From: Pseudomonadales bacterium
Lineage (GTDB): Bacteria; Pseudomonadota; Gammaproteobacteria; Pseudomonadales; Ketobacteraceae
DNA: 64,000 nucleotides
Direction of reading: 5' to 3'
Assembly: GCA_002708905.1 (NCBI GenBank)
Contig: PAPM01000037.1
Location: 124,001-188,000, forward strand
Part shown: positions 29,869-37,644 of the stretch, one piece after another
How positions within the stretch are numbered: position 1 is the stretch's first letter
How the letters are laid out: each line of letters begins with the position of its first letter
The notes under the pieces: generated by a model
Told to the model about the DNA's origin: nothing
The model's input: the letters and a program-made list of their open reading frames with translations, nothing else
Databases searched by the model: none
Translations under genes and position numbers: made by a program

Positions 29869-30050
29869 AAAGTCACCGTGCCGTTCGTTTGATGCTTTTT
29901 ATATTTCTCTGTCGCCAGAGGCCGCTCCTCTTGGCTGTGGTGTCGCTGCACAAGCAGGCTGGGCAAGGCGGGGGGAACGCAAAACTCTTTCGCCGTGTAT
30001 TTTAGCTGCGGTGTTTCTGTTATTTTGCTCTGATTCTTCATAACAATCAC
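29865..30050 (-). CDS. Small uncharacterised gene wedged inside the MADS-like operon
   Basis: 61 codons from the GTG at 30050, or 58 from the ATG at 30041. The GTG overlaps the methyltransferase stop (GTGA) and the stop overlaps the mad5 ATG (ATGA), so the frame fits exactly between two coupled genes. This is strong circumstantial evidence of translation. The product is basic and polar (KYTAKEFCVPPALPSLLVQR), with a Pro-rich centre and no helix or known motif. It occupies the interval between methyltransferase and specificity genes where mad3 and mad4 lie in the described eight-gene system. It could be a decayed remnant, a coupling leader, or a new small subunit. Confidence 0.5.
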   Translation of the reverse strand: MIVMKNQSKITETPQLKYTAKEFCVPPALPSLLVQRHHSQEERPLATEKYKKHQTNGTVTL

Positions 30051-32098
30051 CGCTTCTGCTTTTTAGGTTTGCGGTTTATAGGCGATTTGCCATCAAGCTG
30101 CATAAGAAACTCGCGGTATTTTTCGGCGATGGTATGGAGGTCATTATCTTCAATTTTTTCATTACGTATCAGGGTCCGTTCCACGAAACGGCCACCGATA
30201 CGAATACGCTCAACGTGTTGCTTAGGTTCAAGGATTTCTTCACCGCTTGGGGTACGCTTGTAAAGCTTATTGCCACGACGATCGAAACCAACCTTGTCGG
30301 CCACGGCCATGAAGACCGAATACTCTTCAACACCGCCTAGGGCTTCTGCACGTTTTTCCGTTTCGCTCTTGCGGCGTAGGAATAGCAAGCTGGTAAGAAT
30401 GTTGACGTTAGCCTCAGCGATGAAGGCTTCCACTGGTAGATCAACAGAAGCAAGCACTTGGGTTTCGCGCATAACCCACCAACGAATGTATTCTGCTGCT
30501 GGATTGCCGAGAACGCCGTCGGGCAGGACGATGCCCATACGGCCTGATCCTGGCTTGAGCCATTTGATACAGCGCTCGATAAAGAGGATTTCTGGTGCAA
30601 CACTGCCTTTCAGTGTGCCCGTATTGCGATAGCCACCTTCGCCATCTGACTCCCAGTTGTGCGCTAATTCGTATTGCTCAAGGATATGCTTGTCAGTAAT
30701 CGGAATATCTGAACCAAAAGGCGGGTTGGTCGCGATGATATCCACTGATCCCATTGGGATCTCCTTTTTCGCGGATTTCAGATCGGCGAGGTACCCTAAC
30801 GGGAATTCCAGGGAGTTAATGTTATAAATGTGACCCCGACCGTCACCGGCCAATACCATATTCATTTGGGCTGCTCGGATCAGGAATGGGTCGAAATCAG
30901 CACCATAAACATTGGCGGCGGCATACTCTTTCAATCGTTCGTGAACGTTCAGAAATTCTGTCGTGCTTTCGTTCCCCGCTTCAGTATCCTGTTCGTCGCG
31001 GAATTGTTTGAGCATATGGGCTAATGCTGCGACGAGGAATCCACCGGTCCCGCAGGTCGGGTCCAGTAGCGTTTCGTTTTCCTTGGGATCAAGCATTTCA
31101 ATCACCAGCTTCACGACCCCGCGAGGCGTGAAATACTGGCCGCGATCGCCACGCAAGTTAACGCCGACCAATTCTTGGTACGCGACGCCTTTGGCATCGA
31201 CATCAGTGCGAGTAAAGTCGTATTTAGCGAGTTCAGATACGATAAAGGCCAATGCCCGGTCTGAAAGCGTGATCTCCTCGTTGCCCCGGAATATATTTTT
31301 GAACTGTTTCTTTACCTCGGTGAAGAGTTCTTCAATACGTGCGCGGATGGCTTTGCGACCTTTAGGTTCAAACTGCTCTTTAGGCCCGGCCCAGAAGCGG
31401 CGCTTCCAAGCTTGGCGTTGCTTGCCACGCAAATTCTCATCGTGCATTTTGCAGAAAATCAGATAAAGGAACTGCCAGAATGCAGCATCCTTGGGCATGC
31501 CCTCGTTACCGTGGATGTAGTTATGGCAACGCCGGAAGGTGATCTTAAGCATTTCGTTGTCGGCGATTCGGGTATGGGCATCAGAGATGACTTCCTTTGT
31601 GCCGACAGACTCTTCCGCCATTGGCCAATCACCGATGGGGTTGCACTTGGTTTCAAAGCGCTTCTGCTCTTTCTCAATAAAGAAGAACTCTAGTCCGTTG
31701 GTCCACAATCCATACTGGACGGCATCAACATCCCGCATAATGGTCTCAATTTCGTCGAGATCTTTAGCGGCTTGATCGAAATCGCGGATTCGCACGGCAT
31801 TCTTGCCGACTTTGGGCTCTGGGCGGCAAATTACGGCACGCCCCAGATTTTCAATTGTGTGTTCCTTTCCATGGTGGAAAATGGCCACATCCACCTTTTT
31901 ACGGCCCCCAATGGAGAAATCCAGCTCCATATCTTCCGGTGAAAACCCGTATTCGTGAATTAACGCACGAACCACCCGCTGTCGGACGAGTTCTTTCTTG
32001 GATTCTTTGATCTGTTTACCGGATATGTAATCGAGCGTATATCCTGCGGGGATCGTGTTCTCGGCTTCCTGGTCCTTTTTTGTTCGTTTCTTGCTCAT
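30047..32098 (-). CDS. mad2: MADS N6-adenine DNA methyltransferase MAD2
   Basis: 683 residues from the ATG at 32098, preceded by GGGAG; the frame extends upstream to 32140, but that would overlap the HTH gene. The N-terminal 170 residues resemble an HsdR-N/type I N-terminal region (ELDFSIGGRKKVDVAIFHH). The core is an N6 methyltransferase with the SAM motif DPTCGTGGFLVAAL at about residue 345 and catalytic NPPF at about 457. It marks host DNA so that the defence operon spares it. No type I restriction helicase HsdR follows, which separates this operon from ordinary type I R-M. Confidence 0.85.
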   Translation of the reverse strand: MSKKRTKKDQEAENTIPAGYTLDYISGKQIKESKKELVRQRVVRALIHEYGFSPEDMELDFSIGGRKKVDVAIFHHGKEHTIENLGRAVICRPEPKVGKNAVRIRDFDQAAKDLDEIETIMRDVDAVQYGLWTNGLEFFFIEKEQKRFETKCNPIGDWPMAEESVGTKEVISDAHTRIADNEMLKITFRRCHNYIHGNEGMPKDAAFWQFLYLIFCKMHDENLRGKQRQAWKRRFWAGPKEQFEPKGRKAIRARIEELFTEVKKQFKNIFRGNEEITLSDRALAFIVSELAKYDFTRTDVDAKGVAYQELVGVNLRGDRGQYFTPRGVVKLVIEMLDPKENETLLDPTCGTGGFLVAALAHMLKQFRDEQDTEAGNESTTEFLNVHERLKEYAAANVYGADFDPFLIRAAQMNMVLAGDGRGHIYNINSLEFPLGYLADLKSAKKEIPMGSVDIIATNPPFGSDIPITDKHILEQYELAHNWESDGEGGYRNTGTLKGSVAPEILFIERCIKWLKPGSGRMGIVLPDGVLGNPAAEYIRWWVMRETQVLASVDLPVEAFIAEANVNILTSLLFLRRKSETEKRAEALGGVEEYSVFMAVADKVGFDRRGNKLYKRTPSGEEILEPKQHVERIRIGGRFVERTLIRNEKIEDNDLHTIAEKYREFLMQLDGKSPINRKPKKQKR

Positions 32099-32129
32099 GA
32101 CAGTCTCCCGACCTGAACTACCGGCATAT

Positions 32130-32330
32130 TTACTCCCCAAAATCTTGTGATGTGTTCTTCTGTTGCTCTATCCAGGCGTCAATGTCTTTGCGTGAGAAGC
32201 GCCATTGCCCTCGCACCTTAAATGCGGGCAGTTCGCCTGACTGAGCCATGGAATAGATTGTTTTTTCTCCAACCTTTAGAAGGGCAGCCACTTCTTTTAT
32301 GGTCAGAACGTCTTGGTTCTGCATTTTCAT
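32130..32330 (-). CDS. mad1: MADS helix-turn-helix protein MAD1 (excisionase-type)
   Basis: 66 residues. LTIKEVAALLKVGEKTIYSM and WRFSRKDIDAWIEQQ are the MerR/excisionase-like HTH_17 fold that binds DNA. It is the first gene of the operon, 31 bp ahead of mad2, and likely acts as its local regulator. The divergent Xre gene starts 131 bp away, so both promoters lie in 32331-32461. Confidence 0.75.
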   Translation of the reverse strand: MKMQNQDVLTIKEVAALLKVGEKTIYSMAQSGELPAFKVRGQWRFSRKDIDAWIEQQKNTSQDFGE

Positions 32331-32422
32331 AGCCTCCCAGCGCTAAAGGGCAGATAAAGGCACCAAAGCGACAAGAATGGCATCTTTCGGAACTAAATAC
32401 CAAATTTTACCAAACTATTTTT

Positions 32423-32436
32423 GTGTTGCATAACAC
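32423..32436. promoter_or_regulatory. Operator-like palindrome between mad1 and the divergent Xre gene
   Basis: GTGTT-GCAT-AACAC is a perfect 5-bp inverted repeat, with a further AAACAC at 32439. It overlaps a possible -10 (CATAAC, 32429-32434) placed 17 bp after TTTACC. Three ACCAAA repeats (32362, 32399, 32409) lie on the mad1 side. The layout suits an Xre repressor controlling both directions. Confidence 0.4.
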
Positions 32437-32461
32437 TAAACACTCTTCTATCATTTCCAGT

Positions 32462-32863
32462 ATGAGTAAATTTGGAGAAACAATAAGGGATCTGAGGCTC
32501 GCCAAGGATCTTGGCCTGCGAGAGACTGCCGTTAAGGTTGGGATGTCACCTGCCTATTTGAGCCGGATTGAGCGAGGCAAGGAGGGGCCGCCAAGCCCGG
32601 AGATGATAAAGGCGCTGGCCAATCACCTGGCAGCAGACCCTGATGTGCTGTTCCGTTTGTCCGCGTCAACTGACCCTGAGGTAGTTGAGTTTCTTCACAG
32701 TTCCCCTGAGGTGATGTCGCTGGTTCGTTTTTTAACGGACGCTAGCTTCTCGTCAAAACAAATAGAAGAGCTAATGAAGGCTGCGCAAAAAATCAGTACT
32801 GATGGGATTAAGCCGAAAAGAGGAAGAAAGAAGGTAAAGCCGGAGCCGTCAGAAGAGGCGTAG
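32462..32863 (+). CDS. Xre-family transcriptional regulator
   Basis: 133 residues from the ATG at 32462; a frame open upstream to 32423 would run through the palindrome and is less likely. The HTH spans residues 4-60 (FGETIRDLRLAKDLGLRETA, then MSPAYLSRIERGKEGPPSPE), of the kind found in restriction controller proteins. A helical middle and a basic tail (KPKRGRKKVKPEP) follow. It is divergent from the MADS-like operon and 45 bp ahead of the zinc-ribbon/HEPN gene, so it may control both. Confidence 0.8.
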   Translation: MSKFGETIRDLRLAKDLGLRETAVKVGMSPAYLSRIERGKEGPPSPEMIKALANHLAADPDVLFRLSASTDPEVVEFLHSSPEVMSLVRFLTDASFSSKQIEELMKAAQKISTDGIKPKRGRKKVKPEPSEEA

Positions 32864-32908
32864 TAGATTGAGTGGCACCGTTCTTCTAATCGATGATAGG
32901 AAAGCTGG

Positions 32909-33919
32909 ATGTTTGATGAGGTTAAGAAAAAGCTGAGCGAGTTAGAAGGAGTCACGAAGGTCCAAATCGATTTAGAGTTGGATGAGAATGGCTACTTTGA
33001 TCGGAAGTGTCCTGCAAGTGACTGTGGGGCTGCGTTCAAGGTTAACTTTGAAGATTGGAAAAATATAGTTCGAGATGAAGAGGTGTTTTGCCCGATATGT
33101 CGCCATGCTGCTGAAGCTACAGAATGGAACACTCTTGAACAGCTAGAATATATTAAAAATTTCGCTTTTAGTCATTTTCAAAGGGAATTGGCTCCTGCAT
33201 TTGAGGCTGACGCTAGAAATTTTAACCGATCTCAAACCTCAAAGAGTTTCATTAAGATATCGCTAACTTATAAGCCTGGAAACATTGCTATTCCAGTGCC
33301 TGCTAGCGCGCTTGAAATACTGACTCAGGAATATACGTGTGAGCGTTGTAGCTGTAGTTACGCTTCACTGGGTGGAGCTTTCTTTTGTCCTGCTTGCGGG
33401 CATAACTCAGCTTTTGATTCAATTACTAACTCAATTGAAACAGTGCGCAAAACTTTAGTTGCTATTCCTGCGATACGTGCAACTCTTCAGGAAAATTTGG
33501 ATAAAAATGCTGCTGAAGATTCAGTCCGACATATCTATGAAAATGGTCTAGTTAAAATCGTATCGGCATTTCAAAGATTTGCTGAAGCATGTTTTAAAAG
33601 GTTAAGTAACGCTGCATCATTTAAGGTACGAAAGAATTTGTTCCAGAATTTAAAAGAGTCTGATGAGCTATGGCGAGCAGCTACAGGCACTGGATATACA
33701 GAGCTTCTTGATCTCGAAGAGTATTCCTGCCTTTCATTGTATTTTCAGCAGCGACACCTTTTGGCTCACTTAGATGGGATTGTGGATCAAGCCTATATTG
33801 ATAAATCGGGAGACAATCGGTTCAGTGTGGGGCAGCGTTTAGTCATTTCGGAAGCTGGTGTGTCAGATCTTGCAGATATAACAAGCAAACTGTGTTTGGA
33901 GTTGAAGAGATTAACATAA
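32909..33919 (+). CDS. Uncharacterised protein with two zinc ribbons and a C-terminal HEPN-type motif
   Basis: 336 residues, family not recognised. The first zinc ribbon has C34, C39, C61 and C64 (KCPASDCG, FCPICR). The second lies at about 144-164 (CERCSCSY, FFCPACG). A helical C-terminal half contains QQRHLLAH: R282, a polar His283 and H287, fitting the Rx4-6H signature of HEPN ribonucleases. It lies between an Xre regulator and Thoeris, in the same direction as both. An RNase effector of a small defence or toxin system is a reasonable hypothesis. It could instead be an accessory to Thoeris. Confidence 0.6.
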   Translation: MFDEVKKKLSELEGVTKVQIDLELDENGYFDRKCPASDCGAAFKVNFEDWKNIVRDEEVFCPICRHAAEATEWNTLEQLEYIKNFAFSHFQRELAPAFEADARNFNRSQTSKSFIKISLTYKPGNIAIPVPASALEILTQEYTCERCSCSYASLGGAFFCPACGHNSAFDSITNSIETVRKTLVAIPAIRATLQENLDKNAAEDSVRHIYENGLVKIVSAFQRFAEACFKRLSNAASFKVRKNLFQNLKESDELWRAATGTGYTELLDLEEYSCLSLYFQQRHLLAHLDGIVDQAYIDKSGDNRFSVGQRLVISEAGVSDLADITSKLCLELKRLT

Positions 33920-33966
33920 TTACATCGTGTAATAGCTTAAGAAGCTGAGGTTTGAGGGAAGTTAGA

Positions 33967-35400
33967 TTGAATTGGGATATCCAACAGTTTATTAAACGGT
34001 TTCTTAATGAAATCGAAGAAGATAACGCAGCGATATTTGCCGGAGCGGGGTTGTCTTCCCCCGCTGGCTACGTGAATTGGAAGGAGCTTCTCAGGCCCTT
34101 GGTAGACGACTTGGGCCTTGATATTGACCGTGAGCAAGACCTAGTGAGCCTTGCGCAGTATCATCACAATGAAAATGGTCGTCATCGTATCAATCAACAG
34201 CTTATTGATGAGCTTTCTCAGAATAAGGCTCCGACAGAAAACCACCGGATTCTGGCTAAACTCCCTATCAGTACCTACTGGACAACGAACTATGATCGGC
34301 TCATTGAGGAGGCACTCAAGGATGGCGGAAAAATTCCAGACACCAAGTATACCAACAATCATCTTGCCACGACTAAATCTCGTCGCGACGCTGTTGTCTA
34401 TAAGATGCATGGAGATATTGAACATCCTGATCAAGCTGTTCTGACAAAAGACGATTACGAAAGGTACACCATAAACTTCGCCCCCTTTGTCAACGCACTT
34501 TCTGGTGACTTGGTCTCCAAGACGTTTCTCTTTTTGGGGTTCAGTTTTACTGATCCAAATCTCGATTACATTCTTAGCCGCATTCGAATTTATTTCAAGG
34601 AACACCAGCGCCAGCATTATTGTATTTTTAAAGACTGTGATCGTGATGAGTATGCTTCTGATGCAGAGTACGAGCACGCGAAAACAAAGCAGCAGTTAGC
34701 AATTGGTGATTTGAGGCGTTTTAATATCAAGGTGCTGTTGGTTGATCAGTATGCCGATATTACAGCTATCCTCACTCAGATTGAGCGCGCTTATAGTCGG
34801 AGGACAGTTTTTATATCTGGAAGTGCATCTGATTTTGGTGCTTGGTCACAACAGGATACGGAATCCGCGCTCGCTGCCTTAAGCGGTGCTTTAATTGATA
34901 GTGGATTCAAAATTGCGACGGGAGTAGGCCTTGGAATTGGCAATGCAGTAATATCCGGTGCTATATCAGGCATCTATAGAAATAGCAGAGGCCATATTGA
35001 AGATAATTTGATTATGCGACCTTTTCCTCAGTTTATTGAAGATAAGAAAGAGCGAGATTTGACTTGGGATAGGTATCGCAGAGACTTGATTGGTAAATGT
35101 GGAATTGCTTTATTTTTTATGGGTAATAAGCAAGTTAATGGCAACACAGTGAATGCTGACGGAGTTAGAAAGGAATTTGATATAGCGAAGGAGCACGGAC
35201 TGGCTTTGGTTCCAGTTGGTGGCAGTGAGTTTGTTGCCAGAGAGTTGTGGGAGGAAATCAATGGCAGCTTTGATATGTTTTATCCTTCGGCTTCAGCTGA
35301 GCTTAAATCAGCTTACCAAAATTTAGGCGCTCATTTTGGTAGTCCATCAGAGTGCATATCCCGCGTAATCGAATTTTTGAAATTGATCAGTAAGGAATAG
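33967..35400 (+). CDS. thsA: Thoeris effector ThsA (SIR2 NADase plus SLOG sensor)
   Basis: 477 residues from the TTG at 33967, with GAGGGA 7 bp before it; this length equals Bacillus cereus ThsA (476). An alternative TTG at 33952 adds five residues. The N-terminal SIR2 domain carries AAIFAGAGLSSPAGY, catalytic TTNYDRL (N108) and KMHGD (H148), aligned with N112 and H152 of the B. cereus enzyme. The C-terminal SLOG (STALD) domain starts near VFISGSASDFGAW. ThsA cleaves NAD+ when the SLOG domain binds the cyclic ADP-ribose isomer made by ThsB, causing abortive infection. thsB follows after 2 bp. Confidence 0.95.
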   Translation: MNWDIQQFIKRFLNEIEEDNAAIFAGAGLSSPAGYVNWKELLRPLVDDLGLDIDREQDLVSLAQYHHNENGRHRINQQLIDELSQNKAPTENHRILAKLPISTYWTTNYDRLIEEALKDGGKIPDTKYTNNHLATTKSRRDAVVYKMHGDIEHPDQAVLTKDDYERYTINFAPFVNALSGDLVSKTFLFLGFSFTDPNLDYILSRIRIYFKEHQRQHYCIFKDCDRDEYASDAEYEHAKTKQQLAIGDLRRFNIKVLLVDQYADITAILTQIERAYSRRTVFISGSASDFGAWSQQDTESALAALSGALIDSGFKIATGVGLGIGNAVISGAISGIYRNSRGHIEDNLIMRPFPQFIEDKKERDLTWDRYRRDLIGKCGIALFFMGNKQVNGNTVNADGVRKEFDIAKEHGLALVPVGGSEFVARELWEEINGSFDMFYPSASAELKSAYQNLGAHFGSPSECISRVIEFLKLISKE

Positions 35401-35402
35401 TA

Positions 35403-35894
35403 ATGCCTCGGAAAGTATTTTTCAGTTTTCACTATAAAAATGACATTAGACGTGTTGTCCAGGTTAGAAACTCCGGTGTTATCCGCGCTGGAGATGAGAC
35501 GCAACCCTTTATGGATAAAGCTGAGTGGGAGAAGCTAAAGAGAAGCAGTCATAATGCTATTGAAAACTGGATCGAAAAACAGTTAAAGGGTACATCTGTA
35601 ACTGTGGTTTTGATTGGCTCTGATACTTACAGTAGAGCATGGGTGAAGCATGAAATAAAGCGTAGCTACGAACTGAAGAAAGGCATGTTCGGTATTTACA
35701 TACACAATATAAAAGACCCGCAAAATGGCGTTAGTAGGAAGGGAAAGAATCCATTTGATCATTGGTATATTGAAGAGAATGGGAGGAAAAAATATTTTTC
35801 AGAAATATACCCCACCTACGATTGGGTTAGTGACAATGGATACAATAATATGCATAAGTGGATAGAAAAGGCAGCCAAGGTCGCTGGTCGGTAG
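35403..35894 (+). CDS. thsB: Thoeris sensor ThsB (TIR domain)
   Basis: 163 residues. MPRKVFFSFHYKND opens a TIR-like (DUF1863) domain; SHNAIENWIEKQLKGTS and VVLIGSDTYSRAWVKHEI are the family's core strands, with the conserved Glu of the VKHEI helix. ThsB detects phage and converts NAD+ to a cyclic ADP-ribose signal for ThsA. Spacing of 2 bp from thsA implies cotranscription. The gene ends 8 bp from the convergent tnsD, so the two transcripts must meet there. There is a single ThsB, giving the simplest type I layout. Confidence 0.92.
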   Translation: MPRKVFFSFHYKNDIRRVVQVRNSGVIRAGDETQPFMDKAEWEKLKRSSHNAIENWIEKQLKGTSVTVVLIGSDTYSRAWVKHEIKRSYELKKGMFGIYIHNIKDPQNGVSRKGKNPFDHWYIEENGRKKYFSEIYPTYDWVSDNGYNNMHKWIEKAAKVAGR

Positions 35895-35902
35895 CTGAAA
35901 TA

Positions 35903-37396
35903 CTAAACGTCTAATTTTGACTGTGAATAACATATAGCGAATTTGTATAGCTGCTTAAAGCTTAACGGCTTAGTTGTCGATGATTCAAATGAAAAGCGTA
36001 TTTCTCTTTTGTCTAGAAGAGAAAAGATATCGACGATACTAAAGCCTTGCTTTTGGAGTCCATTTAGAGAGTATCCGGTTTTTAAGTTGTTGCAGGAGAT
36101 CTTTTTGAATCGGCTGATTTTTTTGTGCCAGTCATTCTTGCATATTAACCAATCTCGATTTTTCATGTCGGCTCTTTGTAGCGCTTTTACAAGACCTGAA
36201 TCCAGCAATTGCTTTAATTGATAGCGTGATAGTTCAGTCTCTGCAACAGCTTGCTCCATAGACCAGTTGTCTGCAAATAGCTTTGAAAGAAGTTCAATCT
36301 CCTCTCTGTTGAAGTAGGTTTTACCTTTAAATTGTTGAGGTTTTATTTTTCCTTGGGAAATAAGGCTATGAATTCGCGGCTCTCGACAATTAAGTATTCG
36401 TTGAGCGTCTTTCTGGGATATCAAAGGTCGTTCATCGGAGGATAAGGATATCCGGCTCAGCCGGTTGGTTTGAATCGCATTGGGCCAGTTGAGTTCTATG
36501 AACTGGTCAAAGGCAGCACGTAACCGCGCGATTCCGCTGTTGTCTCGTTGCCGGTACAGTTTTTCGTGGATGTCGCGAAAGTGTTTATTGATACCAGATT
36601 GCCCACGGTCACTCATGGGGTTATCTATGTATTGACTGAGAAGCAAATGGAAACCTTGAGGCCAATGCTTCAGCGATTTCCAGGCCTGGGTGTAATGCTG
36701 GGATACAGCTAAGTTATCCAGAGTGACCGGTGCAAATAGGGTTTTGTGAAACAACCTATATTGATAATGTGCGATGAAGTGAATGATAGATAGAGCTTCG
36801 CTAAAGTTGAGTCCCCTGAGCACGGTAGGCATTGATTTTGGCGTATTTCTATTTTCAATAAGGCATGCCATTGTCCTGGTGAAGGCTAACGTATGCGGAG
36901 AAGCTTTGGGTAGAGTTTCGCCATGAGGAAAAGGATCGTCTTCAGTGAATCTATTTAGATGTCTGCGGTACCAGCTGAGCCTCTTTCCTGTGTGAGGGTT
37001 AGTATCGACCAGTAGGAGCTTATGTTTGATACAGGCTGTATACGCGATGTGGCACCAAAGGTCAGAGCTGTAGCCGTTAGCTTCGAGGCATATGGGGCAG
37101 ATTTTCGGGGTTTTGACGAAAATCTTGGTTGTAAAGAACGGAGATTGAGATAATTTGAAGGTGTCTGCTGTTCTCGGTTGGGTATAATTAAGCCCCAAGT
37201 AGGAGAAATAGGGCTCGATATCGTACTCGCCGGTTATCATCTGGTGAGCAGGTACCCTGAGGTTTTTCCAGGGTAGACCTGCATGCTGAAGTAAATGGCC
37301 GATATGATGAAAGCCATTACTCTCGCTGATTCGAATTAGGTAGCTGACAATGCACTCGTCGGGATAGCGGCGAGGCCGAATTAAAAGCTTGCTCAT
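35903..37396 (-). CDS. tnsD: TnsD-like target selector (long TniQ protein), probable parE-site recogniser
   Basis: 497 residues. The TniQ N-terminus (LLIRPRRYPDECIVSYLIRI) is followed by a zinc finger with C100, C103, C122 and H125 (PKICPICLEANG, ACIKHKLLL). The long C-terminal DNA-reading region includes an HTH (SQKDAQRILNCREPRIHSL). TnsD proteins bind a fixed chromosomal att site and recruit TnsC; this element stands after parE, so the parE 3' end is the inferred target. It lies 19 kb from tnsABC, starting 233 bp inside the far end and reading inward. Separate placement of tnsD from the core operon is unlike Tn7. Confidence 0.85.
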   Translation of the reverse strand: MSKLLIRPRRYPDECIVSYLIRISESNGFHHIGHLLQHAGLPWKNLRVPAHQMITGEYDIEPYFSYLGLNYTQPRTADTFKLSQSPFFTTKIFVKTPKICPICLEANGYSSDLWCHIAYTACIKHKLLLVDTNPHTGKRLSWYRRHLNRFTEDDPFPHGETLPKASPHTLAFTRTMACLIENRNTPKSMPTVLRGLNFSEALSIIHFIAHYQYRLFHKTLFAPVTLDNLAVSQHYTQAWKSLKHWPQGFHLLLSQYIDNPMSDRGQSGINKHFRDIHEKLYRQRDNSGIARLRAAFDQFIELNWPNAIQTNRLSRISLSSDERPLISQKDAQRILNCREPRIHSLISQGKIKPQQFKGKTYFNREEIELLSKLFADNWSMEQAVAETELSRYQLKQLLDSGLVKALQRADMKNRDWLICKNDWHKKISRFKKISCNNLKTGYSLNGLQKQGFSIVDIFSLLDKREIRFSFESSTTKPLSFKQLYKFAICYSQSKLDV

Positions 37397-37460
37397 CTAT
37401 TGAGCATAGGACTTAGGGTTATTGTCGTGAAGTAATGTCGAGAGGCATGAATTAGGAAAT

Positions 37461-37630
37461 TAGTTCAAGCTAATGTCGAGCCCATGTGGCACGTGGGTTC
37501 TGGGTAGTATTGGAAGGCGGGAAAAATTTGTTCAACCTATTCTCGAATCTTTTGTTCAAGCTATTCTCGAATCGAACGGAAAAATGCGGGTTTCAGAGGT
37601 GGTTTGTTCAAGTTAATGCGAGAACTTACA
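37461..37630. repeat. Distal transposon end with four spaced TnsB-type sites
   Basis: Repeats of TTTGTTCAA followed by CTATTCTCGAA or close variants stand at 37461-37480, 37527-37547, 37551-37571 and 37603-37623, and the end is ACA at 37628-37630. Their reverse complements carry the same CTTGAACAAA core as the repeats at the other end. A weaker fifth copy (TAATGTCGAG) begins near 37431. Sites are separated by 3-46 bp, unlike the abutting array beside parE. Confidence 0.85.
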
Positions 37631-37635
37631 AGAGA
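37631..37635. repeat. Target-site duplication, right copy (AGAGA)
   Basis: AGAGA directly follows the terminal ACA and repeats 9429-9433. Joining the flanks at one copy restores a 15-bp gap between the convergent stops of parE and the gene at 37645. Confidence 0.9.
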
Positions 37636-37644
37636 TTTTTTCGC

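Larger units (their letters stand above)
9434..37630. mobile_element. Tn7-like transposon inserted after parE (28,197 bp)
   Basis: The element begins with TGT at 9434 and ends with ACA at 37630. The outer ends match when one is reverse-complemented: TGTCAATTAGCGCATTAAG and TGTAAGTTCTCGCATTAAC, both running into TTGAACAA. Repeats of this type recur inside both ends and a 5-bp AGAGA duplication flanks it. It encodes TnsA, TnsB, TnsC, TniQ and a second longer TnsD-like protein. Cargo comprises a MADS-like operon, Thoeris, a zinc-ribbon/HEPN protein, a Tus-like protein and regulators. All transposition genes look intact. The target, 6 bp past an essential gene's stop codon, parallels Tn7 at glmS. 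Confidence 0.95.

Noticed and set aside
17147-32330. BREX type 2/Pgl or ordinary type I restriction system
   Set aside because: PglZ, BrxC/BrxL-type and HsdR helicase genes are absent; the gene set and order fit MADS better.
9434-37630. CRISPR array or Cas genes guiding the transposon
   Set aside because: No spaced direct repeats and no Cas-like products were seen; the only tandem repeats in the element are TnsB sites.
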